64,000 nucleotides of DNA from Halorussus sp. MSC15.2 (GTDB lineage Archaea; Halobacteriota; Halobacteria; Halobacteriales; Haladaptataceae). Position 1 is the first letter of the stretch; each line of letters begins with the position of its first letter. The notes under the pieces were generated by a model. That model worked only from the letters and a program-made list of their open reading frames with translations, made no database searches and was not told the origin of the DNA. Positions 8,160 through 15,804 of the stretch are shown in pieces. Made by a program: the position numbers and the translations under genes. The stretch lies in contig NZ_VSLZ01000002.1 in NCBI RefSeq assembly GCF_010747475.1, forward strand, positions 1 to 64,000, written 5' to 3'.

Positions 8160-9278
8160 TCACGCGCTCAGACCCTCGATTCTGTCGAGCGACTGCTGGC
8201 GGATGTACTCGATGGCGATGCGTGTCAGGTGGTCGTCTGCGGCGGCGCAGTCGTCGGCGCGGTCGAGGTACGCTTCGACGATACGTCTGATTCGCGCCAC
8301 CCCCGTCGCCCGATTCTCGGCGACGTTCAGTTCCGCGGTGACCGGCGTGAGCTGTGTCCCCCTGTCTTCGGGGTAGTCGTCGGTGTCGTCGAGTCCGATT
8401 TGTGCGCCGAGGACCATCAGCACGATGGCGCGCTTGAACCCCTCGCCCAACTCCACGCCGAGGTCGGCCTCGTACATGTTGAGCATGTCTTCGTAGAGGA
8501 CGCCGACGCGGGCGTACTGGGTCGCGAAGTAGGGGAGGTCGGTCGCCTCCTCGAAGAGGTCCGCGTCCTCGGCGTCGGCGAACTTGTACTCCTCGCGGAT
8601 GGCATCCACGACCGCCTCGCGCTCCTCGGACCCGGCCGCCGAGTCGTGGAATCGCTCGAGGAGTCGTCGGAACGCTTCGTCCTCGTCCTGATGCCGTTCC
8701 GAGAGTTCGACCGCGTGTTCGTAGGACGCTCGGACCGCGTCGGGAGTATCGTCGGCGTCGAACCACGCTTCGACGCCCTCCTGTAAGCTCTGCTGTGCGA
8801 GTTCGGCGACGCGCTCGCGCGGCCGGAGGTTCGTCTCGAAGTCCTCGTACTCGTCGTCGTTGATGGCGTCGCGCATGTCGCCGTCCAGCAGCGCCCGGAC
8901 GACGTTTCGAGTGGTCTCGCGGCCGCGGGCGACGAACTCGCGGTCCACGTCTCGACCGACGCGCACGAGGGGAACGTCTCCCGCCTCGACGTGGATGCGG
9001 CCGAGCGTCAACATCGCGGGTAGGACGAGGCGCGTGTCGTAGTCGAATCGGGCCTGCTCGTCGGCCGCCCCGGGTGCAGAGTCGAGTTCGCCCGCCTCGC
9101 GGGCGCGTTGGAGGTCGCGCTCGACGCTCAGGAACAGGCGTTCGGTCATGGACTCGATTTCGGACTCGACCTCGTTGCGGAGCAACACCATGGCGACCAC
9201 GCGCGGGTCGTAGGTCTCGGCGAGGTGAGTCGCCAGCGCTCTCGCCGCCGCCGGAATTCGTGACCGAACGCTACCCAT
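8160..9278 (-). CDS. Helical protein with prenyl-synthase-like Asp-rich motif, function unknown
   Basis: The product is 372 aa from the ATG at 9278 (MGSVRSRIPAAARAL). An ATG at 9389 would prepend a low-complexity basic stretch and cross the divergent promoter, so it is rejected. The protein is all-helical in character and acidic, with no signal peptide or membrane span. Near the C-terminus it has LGAQIGLDDTDDYPEDRG, which recalls the second aspartate-rich motif (FQxxDDxxD) of class I isoprenoid synthases. Another acidic pair, DDCAAADD, follows. The first Asp-rich motif expected of such enzymes is not evident, so this is a hint only. It is divergent from, and about 180 bp from, a GGGP-synthase-like gene, which makes a role in isoprenoid lipid metabolism worth testing. 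Confidence 0.6.
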   Translation of the reverse strand: MGSVRSRIPAAARALATHLAETYDPRVVAMVLLRNEVESEIESMTERLFLSVERDLQRAREAGELDSAPGAADEQARFDYDTRLVLPAMLTLGRIHVEAGDVPLVRVGRDVDREFVARGRETTRNVVRALLDGDMRDAINDDEYEDFETNLRPRERVAELAQQSLQEGVEAWFDADDTPDAVRASYEHAVELSERHQDEDEAFRRLLERFHDSAAGSEEREAVVDAIREEYKFADAEDADLFEEATDLPYFATQYARVGVLYEDMLNMYEADLGVELGEGFKRAIVLMVLGAQIGLDDTDDYPEDRGTQLTPVTAELNVAENRATGVARIRRIVEAYLDRADDCAAADDHLTRIAIEYIRQQSLDRIEGLSA

Positions 9279-9425
9279 ATGGTCGGAGAGTCGCCCGCCG
9301 CGGTATATCAGGGTTGTGGAACCGTCGCCGGGGAGTCTTTCCGCTTTCGGACGTTTCCGATTCTGGGAGCGGTTCCGGTGTCTGTTCATCTCCCGTGTCT
9401 GTCCGCCTCCGCGCGCGGAAACGAG

Positions 9426-9433
9426 TTATTTAT
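9426..9433 (+). promoter_or_regulatory. TATA box for the GGGP-synthase-like gene
   Basis: TTATTTAT lies about 28-35 nt before the ATG at 9461, consistent with a leaderless transcript and supporting that start over longer frames. Confidence 0.6.
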
Positions 9434-9460
9434 CTAGGTGACGCCGGGTTATGGGCCTGT

Positions 9461-10750
9461 ATGACGAGTTTCGACGGCGTCGCGCGCCGACTCGGTCGCG
9501 TCGGTCGCGGGGTTACGTTGGCCGCTCGAACCGTGGTACCCGTGGACACGAACCCGGTTCCGGCGGACTGGACACACGTCACCAAGGTAGACCCCGAGGA
9601 CGCCAAGAAAATCCCGCTGCTGTACCCCCTCTACCTGCGGCACACGAGCGCGGTGTCGGTCGGCGGGTCGGCCGACGTGACCGCACGCAACACCGAGGAG
9701 ACGTTCGCCCTCCTCGGTCCCGCTTCGGTACCGGTCTTCCACGAACCCAGCGGTCCGCGCCACGTCACGCTTCGGACCCGCGAGCAGGCCGACCTGCTCG
9801 CCATCCCCGAGGTGCTGAACGGCGACTCGGAGGCGCTCGTCGGGCAGTTGGGCGAGGCCACCGAGTACGTCCGCGAGGAGATGGTGCCCGACCTACTTGC
9901 CGACCGGACCCCGTGGCTCCCCGACTTCGCGGCCGACGCGCTCGCCGACTTCGCCACCTCGTGGCTGCTCGCCGACGCTATCTTCGAGGCCTACGTCATC
10001 CAGAACCCCGACAGCGCCGCGGCCCGCGAGGCCAACGTCACCGAGACCGACCTGCTCACGCCTCGCGAATCCAAACAGCGAGCCATGGCGGCCGAGCGCC
10101 ACCTCGAGAGCGAACTCGTCTACCTCGAATACTCGGGCACCTACGGCGGCGACGACGCCGCGGAGGCGTTGGCCACCATCTCCGAGGGGCTGACGTGGTC
10201 GCGACTCTGGTACGGCGGCGGAATCGACTCCCGCGAACGCGCCACCGCGATGCTCGACGCCGGCGCGGACGCCATCGTCGTCGGCGACGCCTTCCACCGC
10301 GTGGCCGACGAGGAGGCCGAACTCTGCGAGCGGGCGGCCGAGGAACTCGACCCGGCAACTCCTTCGTCTGCCGTCAGAGAGTGGGTCGACGAGAACCTCG
10401 CCGTCGCCGACTCTCACGCCGCGGCCTACCTCGCCACGATTCCGTCCGTCCCGCACCCCGAACGAGTGGCCGAGCGCTACTTGACCGCGACGGTCCGAAC
10501 GTGGCTCCGCCTGCGCGAACTGGTGGCAGACGGCGCTAGCGTCCGGGCGAGTTCCACGGAGCGGTCGGAGAACGGTCTGGACCTCGGGCGGACGCTCGGC
10601 GAGGACGCGAGCGACGAACTCGGGTCGGCCGACGCCGAACTGGTCCGACGCTGTCTGCTCGCACTCGTTGCCGACCGGAGCGACGCCGACGGTGTCTCGT
10701 CTCTCGACGTTCCGACCGACCACTTCGCACTCTCGCCGTCGTCGCTGTAG
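9461..10750 (+). CDS. Geranylgeranylglyceryl-phosphate-synthase-like (PcrB/GGGPS superfamily) protein with extra C-terminal domain
   Basis: The product is 429 aa from the ATG at 9461. The N-terminal 280 residues carry GGGPS/PcrB TIM-barrel signatures in order: HVTKVDPED (phosphate-binding strand 1), VGGSADVT, PVFHEPSGPRHVT, VYLEYSGTYGG and WYGGGIDSRERA followed by AGADAIVVGDAFH (standard phosphate-binding motif). Bona fide enzymes make the first ether bond of archaeal lipids from sn-glycerol-1-phosphate and GGPP. They are about 230-250 aa. This protein is longer, having an insertion of about 35 residues before the YLE strand and a helical C-terminal extension of about 150 residues. It may therefore be a paralogue with a different prenyl or phosphosugar substrate. 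The longer upstream frame overlaps the divergent gene and is rejected. Confidence 0.8.
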   Translation: MTSFDGVARRLGRVGRGVTLAARTVVPVDTNPVPADWTHVTKVDPEDAKKIPLLYPLYLRHTSAVSVGGSADVTARNTEETFALLGPASVPVFHEPSGPRHVTLRTREQADLLAIPEVLNGDSEALVGQLGEATEYVREEMVPDLLADRTPWLPDFAADALADFATSWLLADAIFEAYVIQNPDSAAAREANVTETDLLTPRESKQRAMAAERHLESELVYLEYSGTYGGDDAAEALATISEGLTWSRLWYGGGIDSRERATAMLDAGADAIVVGDAFHRVADEEAELCERAAEELDPATPSSAVREWVDENLAVADSHAAAYLATIPSVPHPERVAERYLTATVRTWLRLRELVADGASVRASSTERSENGLDLGRTLGEDASDELGSADAELVRRCLLALVADRSDADGVSSLDVPTDHFALSPSSL

Positions 10751-10887
10751 TGGGTAGACGCTCGTCGTTGCTCTGAACGACGATACAACGGCTTCTGCAG
10801 GGGTTTTACGACCCGTTTATCGGCGAACGAATGAAAAGCGTCTTAACTCAGTTTGTCAAAACGGATGTTCGTGGCGGTACACTACGC

Positions 10888-11061
10888 ATGAGTCTCGCCC
10901 GAAAACTCGCCCGTGTGGTCTGTGCTACCGACCCCGGTTCGGAGGAGACCTACGAGTGCAAGACCTGCGGTGCGACGTTCTCGCTCGACCGACAGACGTG
11001 CCCAGACTGCGGCGGTTGCACCATCGACCGCACCGACTGGGACGTCGTCGTCTCGGGATGA
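10888..11061 (+). CDS. Small zinc-ribbon protein
   Basis: Fifty-seven residues from the ATG at 10888 (MSLARKLARVV). An upstream in-frame ATG at 10831 gives an N-terminus unlike the family. Cys pairs at residues 24-27 (CKTC) and 38-41 (CPDC) form a classic treble-cysteine zinc ribbon in a 20-residue knuckle. Two more cysteines (12 and 44) flank it. Small ribbons of this type are widespread in haloarchaea and may act in nucleic-acid or protein binding. No partner is suggested by the neighbours. Confidence 0.75.
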   Translation: MSLARKLARVVCATDPGSEETYECKTCGATFSLDRQTCPDCGGCTIDRTDWDVVVSG

Positions 11062-11102
11062 GGGTTCGGTACGCCAGCACACGCCCGGTCGAAACCGCGG
11101 CG

Positions 11103-11110
11103 TTTAAAAT
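11103..11110 (+). promoter_or_regulatory. TATA box for tRNA-Arg
   Basis: TTTAAAAT lies 25-32 nt before the mature 5' end of the tRNA. Confidence 0.6.
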
Positions 11111-11134
11111 GGACCGGCCAGTAGGATAGGGTGC

Positions 11135-11209
11135 GGGCGCTTAGCTCAGTCTGGACAGAGTACTTGGCTTCGGACCAAGCTGTCGCGGGTTCAAATCCTG
11201 CAGCGCCCA
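11135..11209 (+). tRNA. tRNA-Arg, anticodon TCG
   Basis: A 75-nt cloverleaf: acceptor GGGCGCT pairs with AGCGCCC with discriminator A; D arm GCTCAGTCTGGACAGAGT; anticodon stem CTTGG/CCAAG around loop CTTCGGA (anticodon TCG, reading CGA); T arm GCGGGTTCAAATCCTGC. CCA is not encoded. A T-run follows directly. The low-GC restriction island begins about 120-440 bp downstream, and tRNA 3' ends are common integration sites, but I found no second copy of the tRNA 3' end near the far side of the island. Confidence 0.95.
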
Positions 11210-11325
11210 TTCGTTTTCCGAACGGTCTACGTTCGCGAGACGACGGTACATCGTTTTTAAATAAAACCGCCGTGCACACGTCTGATTCCGACCACAGTTC
11301 GGTATGCCCACGACGGAGTCATCAT

Positions 11326-11670
11326 CTACGCTTCGGTAGTGGCGCCGCCGCCGAGGAAGTTCAGTGCCGCGAGTTCGTCGCCCGCCTCTGTGAGGTGGTC
11401 GCACTCCCCCTCGGCCATGTGGCCATCTTCGACGAGAACCGTTCCTCGTTCGGAGAACCGATTCCTGTAATCTGTCGTGAGAACGAAGGCCGCGTGAAAC
11501 CGTGAACTGGTGGCCGTTTTCGAGTTCAATACGATACAGGTACCCTTCTCGAATCGGTTCGTCCGATGCGGGTATAGTGCCGAGACTGCACGTGGTTCGC
11601 TGAGGACGAAGGACTGATAACGTTGGTCTGGTTCCGTTCGAACAGCATGGGGATTCGCTTCATCGGTCAT
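11326..11670 (-). CDS. Hypothetical protein, possibly a winged-helix remnant
   Basis: A 114-residue frame with ATG at 11670, overlapping the first 24 nt of the methylase gene on the other strand. Most of the sequence is unremarkable. The C-terminal third (RFSERGTVLVEDGHMAEGECDHLTEAGDELAAL) resembles the wing and last helix of PhiH1-type winged-helix regulators, where a LTEAG-like segment is common. It may be the decayed end of such a regulator, or not expressed at all. It lies between the tRNA and the restriction operon. Confidence 0.35.
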   Translation of the reverse strand: MTDEANPHAVRTEPDQRYQSFVLSEPRAVSALYPHRTNRFEKGTCIVLNSKTATSSRFHAAFVLTTDYRNRFSERGTVLVEDGHMAEGECDHLTEAGDELAALNFLGGGATTEA

Positions 11671-12720
11671 AAGAAAAAACTCGTTTCTGATATCGTCTCT
11701 ATTATCGACTCTACTGTCGAGGACGGAACACAGGTTGGCGATTTTTTCACAGGAACCGGGAGTGTAGCTGCTTCACTCAAAAACGCCGGTTACTCGGTCG
11801 TAGCGAACGACCTCCTGACCCACTGCTGTATCTCTGCTCGCGCGCAACTTCGAAATCCTCCCCAACCGGAGTTCGAAATGCTCCTCGAGCAAGTCCCCGC
11901 AGTACAGGATGCAGGCAACCAGTTCATTCAACGGTCGGGTTACACACAGGTCTTGTCTTATCTGAATCAGCTAGATGGTGTAGAGGGTTTCATTTACTCG
12001 ACCTACTCACCGGGCGGTACGTCGAATCGAGAAGAGCCTCGCCAATATTTTACCGACGAGAACGCCAAAGCAATCGACGCGTGCCGCCAGAGAATTCACC
12101 GGTGGCACGACCAAAACTATCTATCCGACGATGAACACGCACTCCTACTATACGACCTCATTCGAGCCACGAACGAGGTTGCGAACACTGCGGGAACGTA
12201 CGGTGCTTATCTCAAATCTTGGTACGAACGGGCGAAGGAACCACTCGAACTCACTCCCGCCGAACTCCCGGAGGGTCCGTTAGAGCACGAGATTCAGCAA
12301 CGAGATGCGAACGAGTTAGCGAGAGAAACATCGTTATCAGCAGTGTATTTGGACCCGCCGTACACTAAGAGGCAGTACGCGTCTTACTATCATCTGCCAG
12401 AGACCATCGCCAAGAAGGAGAACCCATCTGTCTCTGGTAAAACTGGCCTACCAAACTGGGAGTCGAAGAGTTCCGATTATTGCCACAAGCGAAGGGCTTC
12501 GGGTCAGTTAGACGATTTGCTGTCCGCTTTGGATGCGGAGTACGTCTTTCTCAGCTACAGCGACGAAGGGCATATTACGCCAGACGAATTAAACGAGATT
12601 CTCTCGGAACACGGGGAGGTCGAACTACACACGTTCGACCACCGGAGGTACAAGAGCAATACCGAAGCAGATTCGGGCGACCTTACCGAGGCGCTCTACG
12701 TCGTCCAGTCGACTTCCTGA
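11647..12720 (+). CDS. DNA N6-adenine methyltransferase, Dam/D12 class
   Basis: The product is 357 aa from the ATG at 11647 (MGIRFIGHKKKLV), the usual short lead into a D12-class enzyme; the ATG at 11623 adds eight unlikely residues. The AdoMet-binding motif DFFTGTGS is at residues 32-39. The catalytic motif DPPYTKRQY lies at about residues 236-244, which marks N6-adenine specificity. The long segment between them is the expected target-recognition region. It is the first gene of a probable operon with the 193-aa protein, McrB and McrC. It most likely protects host DNA from the linked McrBC-type nuclease. The recognition sequence cannot be read from the protein. Confidence 0.85.
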   Translation: MGIRFIGHKKKLVSDIVSIIDSTVEDGTQVGDFFTGTGSVAASLKNAGYSVVANDLLTHCCISARAQLRNPPQPEFEMLLEQVPAVQDAGNQFIQRSGYTQVLSYLNQLDGVEGFIYSTYSPGGTSNREEPRQYFTDENAKAIDACRQRIHRWHDQNYLSDDEHALLLYDLIRATNEVANTAGTYGAYLKSWYERAKEPLELTPAELPEGPLEHEIQQRDANELARETSLSAVYLDPPYTKRQYASYYHLPETIAKKENPSVSGKTGLPNWESKSSDYCHKRRASGQLDDLLSALDAEYVFLSYSDEGHITPDELNEILSEHGEVELHTFDHRRYKSNTEADSGDLTEALYVVQSTS

Positions 12721-12765
12721 CCTCCTTGTCTTGGTATTATATGATAGTAGGCACTTCGAACCACC

Positions 12766-13347
12766 ATGGATACCCGTAACGTCGACCAAGTTCTCTGGAA
12801 ATATCTGACGATTACCGATTTCGGTGGGATGAACGGAATCTGGGAGGGCGATGACGGAGGCTCTGCGAAGCATATCCCGTTGTGGCCCTCCAAGCGGGAC
12901 GAAATCGCCGAATTCTTCGATGTCGCTCCGTTCCCACCGGAAGACCAGGACGTCGTTGACGAGCAAATCAATCTCGAACCGGTCGAGGGAGTTCCAGATT
13001 CCGAAGGGCCAATTAAAGTTTCCTGCAAACTCGACCGACGAGAAGGAGAGTGGCGGATAGCGAACCAGCACAACGACCGCTACGTACTTTGGACTCCGGA
13101 GCACGGGTTCCCGGCCAAGAACGAACTACCAGTTGAAGATGAGGACGATTACTACGATAGTAATCCACCGATTATCTACTTCGTGAAGGACGAGCAAGGA
13201 AACTTCCACGCACGGTCGGTAAACGACAGTTCGTACGAATCCCTCGAAGAGTACCCCGCGGAACTAGTACAATACTGGGAGAACGCAGGTAAGAGTAACA
13301 GCTTCGGAATCATCGATTTCCACGAGGACTCTGTCAAATCTCTCTAA
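12766..13347 (+). CDS. Unknown 193-aa protein of the McrBC operon
   Basis: An acidic soluble protein starting MDTRNVDQVLWKYLTITDFG, with no signal peptide, membrane span or recognisable catalytic motif. It begins 45 bp after the methylase and ends one base before the McrB start codon, so co-translation with McrB is likely. Aromatic-rich, strand-like segments (EWRIANQHNDRYVLWTPEHG, PPIIYFVKDEQGNFHARSV) suggest a mostly beta domain. Because the McrB that follows has no N-terminal DNA-recognition domain, I infer that this protein may supply target recognition in trans. That is a hypothesis from position and architecture; no family match is claimed. Confidence 0.75.
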   Translation: MDTRNVDQVLWKYLTITDFGGMNGIWEGDDGGSAKHIPLWPSKRDEIAEFFDVAPFPPEDQDVVDEQINLEPVEGVPDSEGPIKVSCKLDRREGEWRIANQHNDRYVLWTPEHGFPAKNELPVEDEDDYYDSNPPIIYFVKDEQGNFHARSVNDSSYESLEEYPAELVQYWENAGKSNSFGIIDFHEDSVKSL

Positions 13348-13348
13348 C

Positions 13349-14524
13349 ATGAGTCGGCCTTCTGTCACTACCCTCCGTGAGCGACTCGCTGCGAATCTAA
13401 ACGTACTACTGTATGGGCCACCGGGAACCGGTAAAACCGACTTGATGCTAGAGTTACAGCAACAGTTGGAGACCGAATCCGAAGCTGAGAGAGGTCCGAG
13501 CAGGGAATTTGATGCATCCTCAGTCGATAACCCCTTCGCCACGGGACCCCAAACCAACCGGGATAGGGATTTCCCCGGCGAGATTAGGACGGCGTGGTTG
13601 ACGTTCCACGAAAGTACAGGACACGAAGAGTTCGTCGTCGGCCTACGTCCGAAGCCCTCCGGGTCGGGGGTCGAATTACAACCTCGTGCCGGCACTCTGT
13701 TGTCATTAGCGGAGCATGCTCGTAATGGAAATACGAGCGTCCTCTTCATCGACGAGATTAACCGGGCGAACGTGTCCAAAGTATTCGGTCAATTTATCAC
13801 GCTCATGGAGCCTGATAAACGTCTGGACTCGGACGGCAACGCACAGCCGACTACAGTGGGGGTTACCTTTCAACAACTGAACGATGGGCAGGACATCGAG
13901 AACCCGCTGGGTGACGATTTCAGTATCGAATTCCCTTATCGACTCCCTCGGAATCTCTACGTTGTGGCTTCGATGAACTCCCTCGACCGCTCGACTGCGC
14001 CTCTAGACTCGGCTCTCGCGCGGAGATTTGACCAAATAAGTGTCTCACCGGATTACCAAGCACTGGCAGACTATCTGGGAATCGATAGTGACCCCGCAGA
14101 GATTAATCTCCCCGATGATGCAGAACGGGCTTCACCCGAAGAGATATCGATTGCGCTACTGTGGCGCATTAACCAGTTCCTTCGGAGTATCTACGGTGAC
14201 GACTTTCAGTTGGGTCCGGGATACGTTTGGTCAGTCGGTGAGACCGAAAGCGAGGAAGATGCTATCCACGCTCTCACCGAATCGTGGGATAGCCGCGTTC
14301 TTCCGAAGCTACGCGAGGTTTTCCGATCGAGAACCGACCAACTCGCTACCGTTCTGAAAGCCGGGGAGTCCCTAAACGGGGTCGAAAACCCCTACAAGCG
14401 TGACGAAATTCCTGCCGAATGGGGGAAAGTTGGAGCGGACGACCCACTTTCGTTACCGGAGTTACAGCAACAACCAGATGGGAACAAGCGAGCTATTCTT
14501 CACGGTCTAGCCGTCACTGAGTGA
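13349..14524 (+). CDS. mcrB: McrB-like AAA+ GTPase/ATPase of a restriction system
   Basis: A 391-aa protein that is almost only the AAA+ module. Walker A GPPGTGKT is at residues 23-30, Walker B VLFIDEIN at about 131-138, the McrB-family signature MNSLDRST at about 209-216 (McrB consensus MNTADRS), and an arginine-finger segment ALARRFDQI follows. Classical McrB carries an N-terminal modified-DNA-binding domain before the AAA+ core; here only about 20 residues precede Walker A. It overlaps the McrC gene by 4 nt (GTGA) and starts 1 bp after the unknown protein. It powers DNA translocation for the McrC nuclease. Confidence 0.9.
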   Translation: MSRPSVTTLRERLAANLNVLLYGPPGTGKTDLMLELQQQLETESEAERGPSREFDASSVDNPFATGPQTNRDRDFPGEIRTAWLTFHESTGHEEFVVGLRPKPSGSGVELQPRAGTLLSLAEHARNGNTSVLFIDEINRANVSKVFGQFITLMEPDKRLDSDGNAQPTTVGVTFQQLNDGQDIENPLGDDFSIEFPYRLPRNLYVVASMNSLDRSTAPLDSALARRFDQISVSPDYQALADYLGIDSDPAEINLPDDAERASPEEISIALLWRINQFLRSIYGDDFQLGPGYVWSVGETESEEDAIHALTESWDSRVLPKLREVFRSRTDQLATVLKAGESLNGVENPYKRDEIPAEWGKVGADDPLSLPELQQQPDGNKRAILHGLAVTE

Positions 14525-15804
14525 ATCTGAAGATGGTGCTCGTTCAGGAATACGGTGATTCCGTGCAAATCGAGGGCGACCCGGGCCGCCTCGTTCAGGC
14601 CTTCGACCACGCAGAGGAACACTGGTCGGCCCGACTCGGAACAGACGCTGTTTTCGATGTGTCTGCTACTGCTAAAGGGGTTGAAGTTAGACCCCTCGGT
14701 GTAACTGGTCAGGTCACGGTTGCGGGCGAGACTATCGAAATCGTCCCGAAATATCTGTTTCCAGAGGACATCGACGACTGGCACGGAAGTATTGCGGACA
14801 TACTCGCGTTCTCGCAAACAGAGAGTTTCGACTTAGTAAGTAGTGCATCAGGCGACCGAGACGTTTCTACGTTCGTCGATTTGCTTGCTGGTGCGTTTGC
14901 TGAGGAACTACGTGACAGCCTCCAGCATGGCCTTCCAACCGAGTACGTCCGGACCCGAGAAACTCGTGATACGGTCCGCGGACGACTGGTCACCGAAGAA
15001 CTGTATCCACAGGTTTTGAAGGACCCTACGAAGGTCGTCTGTGAGACGGACGAACTGTCCGTAGACACTGTGTTGGGACAGACACTCCGCTGGGCGGCTT
15101 ACGAATATGCGCACCTCACCACGGACCCAACTGTTCGCGGTGAACTGCTGGAATTAGAGACGCAGTTGTCAGAAGCCACACGAAGAACTCCCAGTTTAGC
15201 TGAATTAAATCGGTTATTCATCCCTCCCCAGTATCGGCGGTTTGAGCGAGCTGTCGAACTCGCCACTTGGCTTCGACGAAACGAGGGACCCACACTACGG
15301 GAGAGTGAACTCGAACTTCGGGGCGTTTTGATAAACACTCACGAGCTGTTCCAAGATTTCGTCGATGCCTGTCTGAGCTTTATAGCACACACCAGGTCGT
15401 GGGAGTTCGATTCGGAACCGTCGACTCATCTCGCTACGTCTCCTTCGAAACTAACCGCGTATCCGGACCACGTGATTCAGACGGCAGACGGTGGGATGGT
15501 CTTAGACTCGAAATACGTCGTCTCTGCGGACTGGTCGGACCCCGAATCTCGCGGGGAGGAGAGACCGAACCTGAACGAAGTGTACCAAGTCGTTGCGGCG
15601 GGACGCGCCATGGAAATCGAGGAAGTCGGCTTGGTGTATCCAGCTGTCGCAGGAGACTACGAAGGGCCATGGCAACTCGAAGGGTCGGGTCCCACCGTCA
15701 ATCTCCACCTGATAGAAATAGACCCCTCGAGATTCGAGTTCGAAAATATCGAAGCGTTCACCGACAGAACTCACTCGGCCTTGCAGGCGCTCATTCGAGG
15801 TTGA
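14521..15804 (+). CDS. mcrC: McrC-like restriction endonuclease subunit
   Basis: The product is 427 aa from the GTG at 14521, which overlaps the mcrB stop as GTGA; an ATG at 14533 is an alternative. The middle follows McrC family order: a beta-rich N-terminal domain with QVTVAGETIEIVPKYLF, a helical segment with TRETRDTVRGRL, and FIPPQYRRFERAVELATWL. The C-terminal PD-(D/E)xK nuclease core reads AYPDHVIQTADGGMVLDSKY at about residues 314-333, with the Asp...Asp-x-Lys pattern intact. It should form the nuclease that acts with the McrB ring. It ends 14 bp inside the convergent methylase gene. Confidence 0.9.
   Translation: MNLKMVLVQEYGDSVQIEGDPGRLVQAFDHAEEHWSARLGTDAVFDVSATAKGVEVRPLGVTGQVTVAGETIEIVPKYLFPEDIDDWHGSIADILAFSQTESFDLVSSASGDRDVSTFVDLLAGAFAEELRDSLQHGLPTEYVRTRETRDTVRGRLVTEELYPQVLKDPTKVVCETDELSVDTVLGQTLRWAAYEYAHLTTDPTVRGELLELETQLSEATRRTPSLAELNRLFIPPQYRRFERAVELATWLRRNEGPTLRESELELRGVLINTHELFQDFVDACLSFIAHTRSWEFDSEPSTHLATSPSKLTAYPDHVIQTADGGMVLDSKYVVSADWSDPESRGEERPNLNEVYQVVAAGRAMEIEEVGLVYPAVAGDYEGPWQLEGSGPTVNLHLIEIDPSRFEFENIEAFTDRTHSALQALIRG

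Noticed and set aside
11131-11505. ORF running through the tRNA-Arg
   Set aside because: It begins inside the cloverleaf and has no motif; the tRNA explains the region.
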